Assembly: GCA_015057405.1 (NCBI GenBank)
Contig: SVEK01000006.1
Span: 1-64,000, forward strand
DNA: 64,000 nucleotides
Direction of reading: 5' to 3'
DNA from: Lachnospiraceae bacterium
Lineage (GTDB): Bacteria > Bacillota > Clostridia > Lachnospirales > Lachnospiraceae
The notes beneath the pieces are model-generated. The model was not told where the DNA came from. It worked only from the letters and a program-made list of their open reading frames with translations, and searched no databases. Below, piece by piece: positions 34,901 to 42,555 of this stretch (the first letter of the stretch is position 1; the number at the start of each line of letters is the position of its first letter). A program made the translations under genes and the position numbers.

Positions 34901-36757
34901 GCTCATTCGATGTATGGTGACAAATTACCGGAGATTGTTGAAGCAAGATTAGAAAGAGAACTTAATTCAATTATTTCTAACGGATATTCCGTTATGTATA
35001 TTATAGCTCAGAAATTGGTTTGGAAATCGGTTGAGGACGGATATCTTGTTGGTTCAAGAGGTTCTGTTGGTTCTTCTTTTGCAGCAACTATGTCAGGTAT
35101 TACAGAAGTTAATCCCCTTCCGGCTCATTATTATTGTCCGAAATGTCATTACTCGGATTTTGATTCGGATATGGTAAAACAATATCGTGATAAATCCGGT
35201 TATGATATGCCGGATGCAAACTGTCCTGAGTGCGGAGAATTAATGATTAAGGACGGACATAATATACCGTTTGAGACATTTCTTGGTTTTAAAGGAAATA
35301 AAGAGCCGGATATTGACCTTAACTTTTCGGGTGAATATCAGAATAATGCACACAAATATACAGAAGTTTTATTTGGTGAAGGGCACACATTCAGAGCCGG
35401 TACCATCGGTACCCTTGCAGAAAAAACAGCATTTGGTTTTGTAAAAAATTATTATGAAGAAAGAATGATTTCAAAACGAAAAGCTGAGATTGAAAGAATT
35501 GCAAGAGGATGTACCGGTGTGCGTCGAACAACCGGCCAGCATCCGGGAGGAATTGTTGTTTTACCTCATGATGAGGAAATATATTCATTTACTCCTATAC
35601 AGAAACCTGCAAATGATATGAGTGTAGACACTATTACTACGCATTTTGAATATCATTCCATTGATCATAACCTTTTGAAACTTGACATACTCGGGCATGA
35701 TGATCCTACCATGATAAGAATGCTTCAGGATCTAACCGGTGTTGATATTTTTGAAGTTCCGTTAAGTGATGAAAAAGTAATGTCGTTATTTAACAGTACG
35801 GATGCCCTTGGTGTTCGTCCGGATGATATTGGGGGATGTGATCTGGGTAGTCTTGGTATTCCTGAATTCGGAACTGACTTTGCAATGGGAATGTTACGTG
35901 AAACGGAACCATCTACATTTTCAGAATTGGTAAGAATCGCAGGATTGTCTCATGGTACTGATGTATGGACTAACAATGCACAGGATTTGATTAAGTCAGG
36001 AGAGTGTACTTTGTCGACTGCAATATGTACAAGAGATGACATTATGACTTATCTGATTGAAACCGGAGTTGATAGCAGTGAAGCATTTGATATTATGGAA
36101 AATGTCAGAAAGGGAAAAGTTGCTAAGGGCGCATGCGATAAATGGGAAGTATGGCGTGCTGATATGGCAAGTCATGGTGTCCCGGAATGGTATCTGGAAT
36201 CCTGTAAGAAGATTAAATATATGTTCCCGAAAGCTCATGCGGTAGCATATGTTATGATGTCGATTAGAATTGCGTGGTTTAAGGTTTATCATCCGTTAGC
36301 ATATTATGCAGCATTTTTCAGTATTCGTGCAAAAACATTTGACTACGAGATAATGACCAGAGGAAAGAGCAATCTCGAAAAACATATGAAGCAGGTTCGT
36401 ATGTTAGAAAAGCCTACTGCTAAAGATAAGGAATTGATAAAAGACATGAAAATTGTTCAGGAAATGTATGCAAGAGGATTTAAATTTGAGCCAATTGACC
36501 TATACAAAGTAAAAGTGAATAAATTTCAAATTATTGATGGTAAATTAATGCCTGCTCTCAATACAATCGAAGGTTTGGGAGGTACAGCAGCAGAAGCTGT
36601 CGTAAAAGAAGCTGCCAAAGGTGAGTTTTATTCTATAGAAGATTTTAAGCAAAGAACAAGGGTCGGTAATAAAATTATAGAAAAAATGAAAGAACTGGGA
36701 TTATTTGGTGATTTGCCTCAGTCGAATCAATTATCGATAATGGACTTTCTTAACTAA
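31982..36757 (+). CDS. polC: DNA polymerase III PolC (Gram-positive type)
   Basis: 1591 residues, the replicative polymerase of low-GC Gram-positives. An N-terminal domain (1-170) is followed by a Lys/Asn/Asp-rich linker (about 210-345), an OB domain (about 360-460), a PHP domain (ELHCHTQFSDMDG, about 470) interrupted by a DEDDh proofreading exonuclease (VVFDIETTGLNPY, about 560-740), and the polymerase core with PDIDLNFSG (about 1109) and a zinc-binding CPKCHYSD segment. TTG at 31982 is used as start because AGGGGTG lies just upstream; GTG at 31973 is within it. It is longer than the roughly 1440 residues usual for the family because of the linker. It ends the pyrH operon core. Confidence 0.97.
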   Translation: MNIFQSFEMLKVDKELSALFDNVEVVRLKINRDKRIVNIYVDSPKIFAFNDKLNLAEQLKNQVFFTMADTVNIVEHFSLPGNFELSRIFSLYKNSLYDEIQYNNHMDYHILINSRVEIDDVNNRIIIDTDKDFASEKRSQKLTEWLKDMFVRRFDIEAEVIINLIEAESPAGADTNIAPYEIYDLNTMKSYKVSPLDYDRGVISSDEYDNEEGKEFVTVTSGDGFMAEEFGLEAGEHDPDVASENAAQITGNQAVMNGDNFISSSSDNDSTVKGANGKTDANKNDKADRKTDKSNEKKGENGNKDSKKTGSKFEYKKSEKSKQGTKRKDFKRNEYKRYNNSVDEDIIYGRECEGDVVRICDIVGESGEVVIHGMIDSVDETELRTGNILLTINITDFTDTIAFKIFLKPSAYEADMGYYKKGKFLKVKGVAEVDKFDNELAILNVRGIKQAEAFSNKIKRVDNSKEKRVELHCHTQFSDMDGVSSPDSIISKALEWGHSAIAITDHGVVQGFPVANHAIHDLAKKNEKAKDFKIIYGVEGYLVDDEIPLIKNENGQTLDDTYVVFDIETTGLNPYNHYIIEIGAVKICGGNIVERFSEFINPLVSIPYEIEELTGIKDSMLKDAGLVEDILPQFLEFAKDSVLVAHNAEFDVNFIRIKAEELGIKTDFTVADTMTLARLLLKDLKTFNLKSVSKALMVPLENHHRAVVDAETTAGIFIKMTEMLREQGISNLKEINELGKKDVDLIRKTPSNHIILLAANDIGRVNLYTLISKSHIEYFNRQPKIPKSLITRYREGLIVGSACEAGDLFQAILRGQSEKDIERIVDFYDYLEIQPVGNNEFMLRDSKYGFRTIEDLRDLNRRVVYLGEAYNKPVVATCDVHFLDPEDEIYRRIIMAGKGFEDADMQAPLYLHTTEEMLEEFSYLGEEKAYEVVVTNTNLIADRIEKISPVRPDKCPPVIPNSDNDLRNICYEKAHSMYGDKLPEIVEARLERELNSIISNGYSVMYIIAQKLVWKSVEDGYLVGSRGSVGSSFAATMSGITEVNPLPAHYYCPKCHYSDFDSDMVKQYRDKSGYDMPDANCPECGELMIKDGHNIPFETFLGFKGNKEPDIDLNFSGEYQNNAHKYTEVLFGEGHTFRAGTIGTLAEKTAFGFVKNYYEERMISKRKAEIERIARGCTGVRRTTGQHPGGIVVLPHDEEIYSFTPIQKPANDMSVDTITTHFEYHSIDHNLLKLDILGHDDPTMIRMLQDLTGVDIFEVPLSDEKVMSLFNSTDALGVRPDDIGGCDLGSLGIPEFGTDFAMGMLRETEPSTFSELVRIAGLSHGTDVWTNNAQDLIKSGECTLSTAICTRDDIMTYLIETGVDSSEAFDIMENVRKGKVAKGACDKWEVWRADMASHGVPEWYLESCKKIKYMFPKAHAVAYVMMSIRIAWFKVYHPLAYYAAFFSIRAKTFDYEIMTRGKSNLEKHMKQVRMLEKPTAKDKELIKDMKIVQEMYARGFKFEPIDLYKVKVNKFQIIDGKLMPALNTIEGLGGTAAEAVVKEAAKGEFYSIEDFKQRTRVGNKIIEKMKELGLFGDLPQSNQLSIMDFLN

Positions 36758-36828
36758 TTATGTTATACTGTTTGGTGGGTATGATTAGTTAGGGGTGTAT
36801 GTTTTATTTACTTGTGGAGGGATGGCTT

Positions 36829-37458
36829 ATGTTTGCAAAAGATATGCAGCCAAATGGAAAAATTTCTATTATGGTCGATAAATTGAGTTTTGATTCCAGT
36901 ATTAGTATTATACGCGAAGATTATATTTTAATTGATTTAATTGAGGTTAACGAAAAGATTGTTAACTTCCCTGAAAATATCAGAGCTGATCTTATTTATT
37001 TTGATGAAAATGAGAAGCTGTTTTCGTGGGAAAATGTTCAGATTGTGCCTGTAAAATTTAAGGACGGACGAAAATATCATAAGATAAACATGCCAACTGA
37101 AGAAGGTAAAAAATATAATAGACGCAGACATTTCAGAATGTACATTGGAAGAAATATGCGTGTTGATTTGAAGAAGGCGTCGAATTCAGTTTCAATAATG
37201 CCTCTTATCAAAGATATTAGCGCATCAGGATTTTGTTTCATATATAATGAACCTCTTGAAGTGGGTCAGAGGGTTGTCCTTTATTTTGACAACAACGACA
37301 ATAAGGTTATGTCTTTTTCCGGTAAAATTGTACGTATTCATTACAATGAAAACATTGATTCTAACATGTATGGTTGTTCTTTGAGCGATCCTTCGGGTGT
37401 TCTTGGTAAGACAATTAATATTATGCAACAAAAACAAATTAATGAAAAAAGGAGGTAG
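36829..37458 (+). CDS. PilZ-domain cyclic-di-GMP receptor-like protein
   Basis: 209 residues, cytoplasmic. An N-terminal YcgR-like barrel (about 1-95) precedes a PilZ domain (about 97-205). The c-di-GMP-binding motifs are present: RRRHFRM (RxxxR) and DISASGFCF (D-x-S-x-x-G). It therefore probably senses c-di-GMP and controls motility, adhesion or secretion. The ATG at 36829 follows GGAGGGA. It is 71 bases after polC and only 3 bases before the next gene, so these two form a pair. Confidence 0.88.
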   Translation: MFAKDMQPNGKISIMVDKLSFDSSISIIREDYILIDLIEVNEKIVNFPENIRADLIYFDENEKLFSWENVQIVPVKFKDGRKYHKINMPTEEGKKYNRRRHFRMYIGRNMRVDLKKASNSVSIMPLIKDISASGFCFIYNEPLEVGQRVVLYFDNNDNKVMSFSGKIVRIHYNENIDSNMYGCSLSDPSGVLGKTINIMQQKQINEKRR

Positions 37459-37461
37459 TAT

Positions 37462-38346
37462 ATGGCAGGTAGAAGTAACGAAAAGGATTTTTATGATTAT
37501 TTTTTAGAGTTTTCAGATCTTACATCAGTATTCAGAATTATTACAAGGAATGAATACATTGCTTTTGGGAAATTACTTGAAATACTGGGGGAAGATAATA
37601 CAGACGGTAAAATTTACCTTGAAGACATAAAAGGGGTGCTTGATATTCCGATGCCGAAGGTGTCTATGCTGGTTCAAAATATGAGTGATAATGGACTGGT
37701 TACATGGAAACTTGATGGAGAAACAAAAAAAACATATGTTAAGTTAACTGAATCAGGAATACAAAAGTATAATCTTCAAAAGGTCGGAATGAGTAATATT
37801 CGTAATCGTATTGAAGAAGAGATGAATGATGATGAAAAAGATATAGTGTTTTCTGTTTTTGATAAAATCAGTACAGTTCTTAAAGAAGAAAGTGATCATG
37901 CAAAAGCATATGTGGAGTTAGTCAGTGGAGATTTTGGATCTGAAATGAATGTGATTGGTTTGCTTATGCCAAAAAGTACTGTTACATATATAAATAAAGA
38001 AGAGTCGTTAGATGTTGCTCTTGACATATTGCATAATAGTGGATTCTCTACAGTTCCGGTTGTTGATGCAGAAGGAAAATATGCCGGGACAATAAGTGAA
38101 GGTGATTTCCTTTGGTATATAAAAGAACATGGTGTGGAAGCATTAAAATGTGCAACTGTGGGAGATGTTTCTGATATCAATCGTAATCCTGCCGTACATG
38201 ACATTGTTGATAGTAAAACCATAGTGCATGATATCATGTCTCAAAACTTTTTAAGTATGGTAGATGACAGGGATTGTTTTATAGGAATAATAACAAGGAA
38301 GAATATTATTAAGTTCCTTAAACAGAAAGTTGAAAAGAAAAAATAA
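37462..38346 (+). CDS. Winged-helix and CBS-domain regulator
   Basis: 294 residues. The first part (about 10-110) looks like a MarR-type winged helix (ITRNEYIAFGKLLEIL, VSMLVQNMSDNGLV). Two CBS domains follow (about 170-290; TVPVVDAEGKYAGTISEGDF and DDRDCFIGIITRKNIIKFL). CBS pairs bind adenine nucleotides, so this may be a nucleotide-sensing transcription regulator. RBS GGAGG. It is tightly linked to the PilZ gene. Its terminator hairpin was the target of the IS element that follows. The function is inferred from domains only. Confidence 0.8.
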   Translation: MAGRSNEKDFYDYFLEFSDLTSVFRIITRNEYIAFGKLLEILGEDNTDGKIYLEDIKGVLDIPMPKVSMLVQNMSDNGLVTWKLDGETKKTYVKLTESGIQKYNLQKVGMSNIRNRIEEEMNDDEKDIVFSVFDKISTVLKEESDHAKAYVELVSGDFGSEMNVIGLLMPKSTVTYINKEESLDVALDILHNSGFSTVPVVDAEGKYAGTISEGDFLWYIKEHGVEALKCATVGDVSDINRNPAVHDIVDSKTIVHDIMSQNFLSMVDDRDCFIGIITRKNIIKFLKQKVEKKK

Positions 38347-38373
38347 AATAATTTAGTTGTAGAAAAATAAAAA

Positions 38374-38400
38374 ACACTGTAAACGTACGATTTACAGTGT
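38374..38400. repeat. Target-site duplication, left copy (terminator hairpin)
   Basis: 27 bases identical to 40016-40042. Each copy is a hairpin: ACACTGTAAA and TTTACAGTGT around CGTACGA. This copy is preceded by a run of A but is cut off from its T tract by the IS element. Confidence 0.95.
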
Positions 38401-39882
38401 TCAGACTGTAGACAAAGTGGCATCAGGACATAGGTCCTGATGCCATTTTTCTTTCTGACTATTCCCAAATAGCAGTAGTTTTAAAAAAATTGATTTAAAT
38501 GGCTCTAAAATCAAGCCTCTTTTGTGCTTGATTTTTGCCAGTTTCTTTAAATTTAGACATGCAAAGGTTAGACCGACTTTCATTTCCATTCGACCTTTTC
38601 CGTACATCTGTGTATATCGAAATCCATGGTTCTCTTTAGCAGTTCCAAAAATTCTTTCTATGGTTTCTTTTCGTAGTTTATATAAATCGCTCATACCTAA
38701 GGTGTGCCGTATATCTTCGCACGTCTCCATGTATGGTTCCCATATATGACGAGTTATGACTTTGACATGATTCTTACTTTCCGTACATCGACTTAAATAT
38801 GAACAGTTTTTGCATATAGTTCCACAACTCTTGTATTCGCGATAGCCTTCCCGGTTGGTTGTTGAGTATTCTAACACCTGATTGTTAGGGCATATGTAGC
38901 AGTCATAGTATTCATCATATACATACTCATACTTTTTGAAAAATCCCTGCTTAGTCATAGGTCTTTTATACGGAAAAAGCGGGGTGATTCCATCATCCAG
39001 TAATAGTTTGGCAATTGCGGGTGTACGATATCCGCTGTCGGCTATCAATGTTTCAATTCCAATATCTTTTATCTTATCATATAAACCTTTAAATGTTCGG
39101 CTGTCATGAAGGTTTCCGGGACTTACTGTATATCCGAGTATCCATCCGTGCTTATCACAGGCTGTTTCTATTGCATAAGCAAAAACCTGTTTATGTTCTC
39201 CTTTATGAAACCAGCCACTTTCAGGGTCTGTTGTACTTGTTTTGATTTCTTTTTCTTTCGCTCCGCTACATGGCGGATTAGAATCGTCGTCCTTGTCCTT
39301 TTCTTTAAGTTCTTTTTTACCATGCTCTTTACGGTCATTATTGATTTCCTTTCGAAGCAGCTCTTCGTAAAACAAAGCTTCTTCATGGGCAATTCGTTTC
39401 TGCATCTTCTTATTATTAGCACGTGCTTTTACATGGGTTGCGTCTACAAATACTTCCGTTGGATCAACCAGTTTAAATTTATAACATTCTGCCAGTATCC
39501 GTTCAAATATCTGCTCAAATAAATCCGTGTCTTTAAATCGTCTTGAATAATTCTTTCCAAACGTAGAGAAGTGGGGAACTTTATCACACATATCTAATCC
39601 TAAAAACCATCGGTAAGCTACATTGACTTCTATTTCTTTTATGGTCTGTCTCATACTGCGAATTCCATACAGGTATTGAATAAAGGGAATTTTAATCAGC
39701 ATTACGGGATCCATACTTGGTCTTCCGTTATCGTGACAGTATTTTTCTTCTACCAATTCATAGATAAAGTTCCATTCGATTGCTCTATCTATAATTCTAA
39801 GCAGATGATCCTGCGGAACCATGTCATCCATACATAGGAAGTGTATTTGCTCTCTTTTTCTATCTGTATTGTGTGTCATCAT
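38401..39882 (-). CDS. IS1182-family transposase
   Basis: 493 residues, an RNase H-fold DDE transposase. An N-terminal InsH-like helical domain (MDDMVPQDHLLRIIDRAIEW) precedes the core: D147 in VFVDATHVKA, D282 in IADSGYRTPA and probably E409 in KETIERIFGTAKEN. A Cys-rich insert (CPNNQ, SCGTICKNCSYLSRC) lies between the second and third acidic residue. The stop codon TGA is made by the outermost three bases of the IS, so the left inverted repeat is coding. RBS AAGGTGG before two ATGs. Uninterrupted, so likely active. Confidence 0.94.
   Translation of the reverse strand: MMTHNTDRKREQIHFLCMDDMVPQDHLLRIIDRAIEWNFIYELVEEKYCHDNGRPSMDPVMLIKIPFIQYLYGIRSMRQTIKEIEVNVAYRWFLGLDMCDKVPHFSTFGKNYSRRFKDTDLFEQIFERILAECYKFKLVDPTEVFVDATHVKARANNKKMQKRIAHEEALFYEELLRKEINNDRKEHGKKELKEKDKDDDSNPPCSGAKEKEIKTSTTDPESGWFHKGEHKQVFAYAIETACDKHGWILGYTVSPGNLHDSRTFKGLYDKIKDIGIETLIADSGYRTPAIAKLLLDDGITPLFPYKRPMTKQGFFKKYEYVYDEYYDCYICPNNQVLEYSTTNREGYREYKSCGTICKNCSYLSRCTESKNHVKVITRHIWEPYMETCEDIRHTLGMSDLYKLRKETIERIFGTAKENHGFRYTQMYGKGRMEMKVGLTFACLNLKKLAKIKHKRGLILEPFKSIFLKLLLFGNSQKEKWHQDLCPDATLSTV
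38418..38452 (+). terminator. Terminator inside the left end of the IS (reads inwards)
   Basis: TGGCATCAGGA and TCCTGATGCCA pair perfectly around a six-base loop and are followed by TTTTTCTTT. It stops + strand transcription arriving from the CBS gene and lies within the coding sequence for the last residues of the transposase. Confidence 0.85.
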
Positions 39883-39920
39883 AAGTATCCACCACCTTTT
39901 TTAGATACTTATAGTATACC

Positions 39921-39967
39921 AAAAAACAGCCAAAAAGTCCTGAAAACAAAGGATTTTCTGGCTGTTT
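39921..39967 (-). terminator. Terminator inside the right end of the IS (reads inwards)
   Basis: On the minus strand AAACAGCC and GGCTGTTT pair, with an inner TCCT/AGGA pair, and are followed by a run of T before the transposase start. It would stop transcripts arriving from the tRNA side. Confidence 0.7.
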
Positions 39968-40015
39968 ACGAAAGAAAAATCCGCGGCATTGCCACGGACT
40001 TTGTCTACAGTCTGA

Positions 40016-40042
40016 ACACTGTAAACGTACGATTTACAGTGT
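40016..40042. repeat. Target-site duplication, right copy (terminator hairpin)
   Basis: Identical to 38374-38400. This copy keeps the T tract on the + strand side (TTTTTATGG) but has lost the A run on its left. It ends the tRNA transcript on the minus strand only if a T tract is not required. Confidence 0.95.
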
Positions 40043-40078
40043 TTTTATGGGTTGGGCTATTATAAAAATAATAGTTAG

Positions 40079-40150
40079 CAGTCCGTAGGGGAATCGAACC
40101 CCTGTTTTCGCCGTGAGAGGGCGACGTCTTAGCCGCTTGACCAACGGACC
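40079..40150 (-). tRNA. tRNA-Glu (anticodon CTC)
   Basis: The minus strand folds into a cloverleaf: acceptor GGTCCGT with ACGGACT (G1-U72), anticodon stem TCGCC/GGCGA with loop CTCTCAC, and T arm AGGGG/CCCCT with TTCGAAT. The anticodon CTC reads GAG. CCA is not encoded. The promoter lies at 40164. Confidence 0.95.
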
Positions 40151-40163
40151 ATCAACATTTGCT

Positions 40164-40192
40164 ATCATACACTACTTTAAAATAAAATGCAA
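40164..40192 (-). promoter_or_regulatory. Promoter of the tRNA-Glu gene
   Basis: On the minus strand TTGCAT (40192-40187) and TATGAT (40169-40164) with a 17-base spacer, 14 bases upstream of the mature tRNA 5' end. Confidence 0.8.
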
Positions 40193-40238
40193 GTGTTTTT
40201 TTTCGAAAAATGTAAAAAAAAAATTTTTTGAAAATATA

Positions 40239-40267
40239 TTGCTTTTTTTAGTAATATATGGTATCAT
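40239..40267 (+). promoter_or_regulatory. Promoter of the rimP-nusA-infB operon
   Basis: TTGCTT at 40239-40244 and TATCAT at 40262-40267 with a 17-base spacer. It is preceded by long A and T runs that could act as an UP-like element. Confidence 0.65.
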
Positions 40268-40298
40268 TCGTATGAAATGTTAGGTAAAGAGTTGATGA

Positions 40299-40333
40299 GT
40301 TAAGAGTGAACGCGAGTTCACTCTTAACTTTTG
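40299..40333 (+). terminator. Leader terminator (attenuator candidate) before rimP
   Basis: GTTAAGAGTGAAC and GTTCACTCTTAAC pair perfectly (13 bp) around a GCGA tetraloop and are followed by TTTT. It lies between the promoter at 40239 and the rimP start at 40370, so it should end a share of transcripts before the operon. Confidence 0.8.
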
Positions 40334-40369
40334 TGTGAAAAAAGGTTTTGTTTTTTTGAGGTGATAAAG

Positions 40370-40858
40370 ATGAAAAAACATGATGAGTACGTACTAAAAA
40401 CCGAAGCAATACTTGAGCCTATTATTGAGGCTAATGACTTTGAACTTGTAGATGTAGAGTTTGTAAAAGAAGGCAATAATATGATACTTCGTGCTTATAT
40501 AGATAAAGAAGGCGGCATAACTATTAATGATTGCGAAATTGTTAATAGAGCACTTAGTGATAAGCTTGATGAAGAAGATTATATTGATGAACCTTATATT
40601 TTAGAGGTTAGTTCACCGGGGCTGGGAAGACAACTTAAGAAGGATAAGGACTATATCAGAAGTATTGGTAAGGATATTGATATTAAACTTTTTAAGGAAA
40701 TTGTTTTGGTTGAAAATGGTAAGAATATTAAAGCAAAGGAATTTTCCGGGCGACTTGATGGATTTGATGAAGAAACCATTACCGTGTTCCTTGGTGAGCA
40801 GACGATGGTTTTTTCGAGAAAAGATATCGCTATAGTAAGACTTTCATTTGATTTTTAA
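40370..40858 (+). CDS. rimP: Ribosome maturation factor RimP
   Basis: 162 residues. RimP helps 30S assembly. FELVDVEFVKEGNNMILRAYID and YILEVSSPGLGRQL are characteristic. The ATG at 40370 follows GAGGTG; the frame extends upstream to 40331 but through the ribosome site. First gene of the nusA-infB operon; the leader terminator at 40299 may control it. Confidence 0.96.
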   Translation: MKKHDEYVLKTEAILEPIIEANDFELVDVEFVKEGNNMILRAYIDKEGGITINDCEIVNRALSDKLDEEDYIDEPYILEVSSPGLGRQLKKDKDYIRSIGKDIDIKLFKEIVLVENGKNIKAKEFSGRLDGFDEETITVFLGEQTMVFSRKDIAIVRLSFDF

Positions 40859-40898
40859 ATATTAAGTATTAAGTATATTATATTAGGAGGTTACAATA

Positions 40899-41945
40899 AT
40901 GAGCGAAACAGATAACAGAGAATTAATTGAAGCACTTGATCAGATTGAAAGGGAAAAAGAAATCAGCAAAAGCATATTAATAGAAGCAATTGAGAATTCA
41001 TTGCTTGCTGCTTGTAAGAATCATTTTGGTAAAGCTGATAATATCAAGGTTATTATTGACAATGAAACCGGTGAGGTTAAAGTTTTTGCACAAAAAGAGA
41101 TTGTTGAGGAAGTTACTGATAATACTCTTCAGATAAGTTTAACTCAGGCAGAACAGTTTTTCCCGGGAAATGAAATTGGTGATGTGGTTAACGTTGTAGT
41201 AACCCCTAAGAATTTTGGTAGAATTGCAGCCCAAAAGGCGAAGCAGGTTGTAGTTCAGAAAATCCGTGAGGAAGAAAGAAAAGTAATTTACAACCAGTAT
41301 TATGAAAAAGAAAGAGACATTATAACAGGAATTGTTCAGAGAATAAGTGCAGGTTCAATATATGTTAACCTTGGAAAAATTGATACCATACTGACTGAGG
41401 ATGAGCAGGTTAAATCCGAAAGACTCCTTCCTACTGACAGAATTAAATTGTATGTTGTGGAAGTAAAGGAAACAACTAAGGGAACTAAAGTTAAGGTATC
41501 AAGAACACATCCGGAGCTTGTTAAGAGATTGTTTGAGTATGAGGTTGCAGAAGTTCAGGATGGAACAGTTGAGATTAAGAGCATTGCAAGAGAAGCCGGT
41601 TCAAGAACAAAGATTGCAGTTTATTCATCAGATTCTAACGTGGATCCGGTGGGAGCATGTGTTGGTGTTAACGGAATAAGAGTAAATGCTGTTGTTGATG
41701 AACTTCGTGGTGAGAAAATTGATATAATTAACTGGAGTGAGGATCCGGTAGTTCTTATAGAGAATGCACTTAGTCCTGCAAAAGTTATTTCAGTTGATGT
41801 TGATGTGGAAGAAAAGAGTGCCAGAGTTATTGTTCCTGATAATCAATTGTCTTTGGCAATTGGTAAAGAAGGTCAGAATGCCAGACTGGCTGCCCGACTT
41901 ACAGGATATAAAATCGATATTAAAAGTGATGCAGAAATTATGTAG
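40899..41945 (+). CDS. nusA: Transcription factor NusA
   Basis: 348 residues. NusA binds RNA polymerase and affects pausing, termination and antitermination. The N-terminal domain, S1 domain (TGIVQRISAGSIYVNLG, about 138) and two KH domains (VGACVGVNGIRVNAVV, AIGKEGQNARLAARL) are present. It lacks the C-terminal acidic repeats of proteobacterial NusA, as normal in Gram-positives. RBS AGGAGG. NusA could act on the leader terminator of its own operon. Confidence 0.98.
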   Translation: MSETDNRELIEALDQIEREKEISKSILIEAIENSLLAACKNHFGKADNIKVIIDNETGEVKVFAQKEIVEEVTDNTLQISLTQAEQFFPGNEIGDVVNVVVTPKNFGRIAAQKAKQVVVQKIREEERKVIYNQYYEKERDIITGIVQRISAGSIYVNLGKIDTILTEDEQVKSERLLPTDRIKLYVVEVKETTKGTKVKVSRTHPELVKRLFEYEVAEVQDGTVEIKSIAREAGSRTKIAVYSSDSNVDPVGACVGVNGIRVNAVVDELRGEKIDIINWSEDPVVLIENALSPAKVISVDVDVEEKSARVIVPDNQLSLAIGKEGQNARLAARLTGYKIDIKSDAEIM

Positions 41946-41963
41946 TGTTAAGGAGGTTTCTGT

Positions 41964-42239
41964 TTGAAGACAAAGAAAATACCTATGCGTAGCTGTGTTG
42001 GCTGTATGGAGTCAAAAACAAAGAATGAGCTTATCAGAATTCTAAAGACTCCTGAAAATGATGTTGTTATAGATATTACCGGAAGACAGAACGGACGGGG
42101 AGCATATATATGTCATAAGGTTGAATGTCTTAAAAGAGCGCGAAAGACGAAAGCACTTGAACGGTCTCTTAGTATTCAGATTCCGGATGAAATATATGCA
42201 GACATAGAAAGGCAGATGTTAGAATTTGAGACAAGATAA
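41964..42239 (+). CDS. rnpM: RNase P modulator RnpM (YlxR)
   Basis: 91 residues of the YlxR family, an RNA-binding protein of the nusA operon recently linked to RNase P RNA. PMRSCVGCMESK and NGRGAYICHKVECL are signature segments. TTG start after AAGGAGG. The next gene overlaps it by 14 bases. Confidence 0.94.
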   Translation: MKTKKIPMRSCVGCMESKTKNELIRILKTPENDVVIDITGRQNGRGAYICHKVECLKRARKTKALERSLSIQIPDEIYADIERQMLEFETR

Positions 42240-42555
42240 AGTGCTATCTTATATAGGATTAGCAATGAAATCCGGTAATGTGTTCAGTGGCACATTTGCA
42301 ACGGAAAAAGCAATTAAAGAAGGCAGGGCTTATGTTGTAATAATTGCTTGTGATGTATCAGATAACACCAGAGAGCGTTATGAAAAAATGTGTGAATATT
42401 ATCATGTGCCGCTTTTCTTTTATTCAACAAAAGAAGAACTCGGGCATGCAATAGGTAAAGAGTATCGGGCGTCAATGGCAATTGTTGACCAAGGGTTAGC
42501 AAAGGCTATCATTCAGAAAATTAACCAGGAGGTAACAGATATATGGCAAAAATGA
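42226..42555 (+). CDS. ylxQ: L7Ae-family RNA-binding protein YlxQ
   Basis: 109 residues of the L7Ae/L30e fold, which binds kink-turn [20 protein letters not shown] and [18 protein letters not shown] fit the family. A TTG at 42226 within the end of rnpM is used as start; a GTG at 42241 just past the rnpM stop is an alternative. It overlaps infB by 13 bases, indicating translational coupling. Confidence 0.9.
   Translation: MRQDKVLSYIGLAMKSGNVFSGTFATEKAIKEGRAYVVIIACDVSDNTRERYEKMCEYYHVPLFFYSTKEELGHAIGKEYRASMAIVDQGLAKAIIQKINQEVTDIWQK

Larger units (their letters stand above)
38401..40015. mobile_element. IS1182-like insertion sequence, complete
   Basis: 1615 bases bounded by perfect 18-bp inverted repeats (TCAGACTGTAGACAAAGT at 38401-38418, its complement at 39998-40015) and by 27-bp direct repeats of the target. 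It holds one intact transposase gene on the minus strand. The target was a bidirectional terminator hairpin. The IS carries inward-facing terminators near both ends (38418-38452 and 39921-39967). The intact ends, gene and identical target copies suggest recent insertion. Confidence 0.93.

Noticed and set aside
39106-39522. Plus-strand open frame of 138 codons inside the IS.
   Set aside because: It is antisense to the transposase catalytic region and has a Phe-rich composition typical of shadows.
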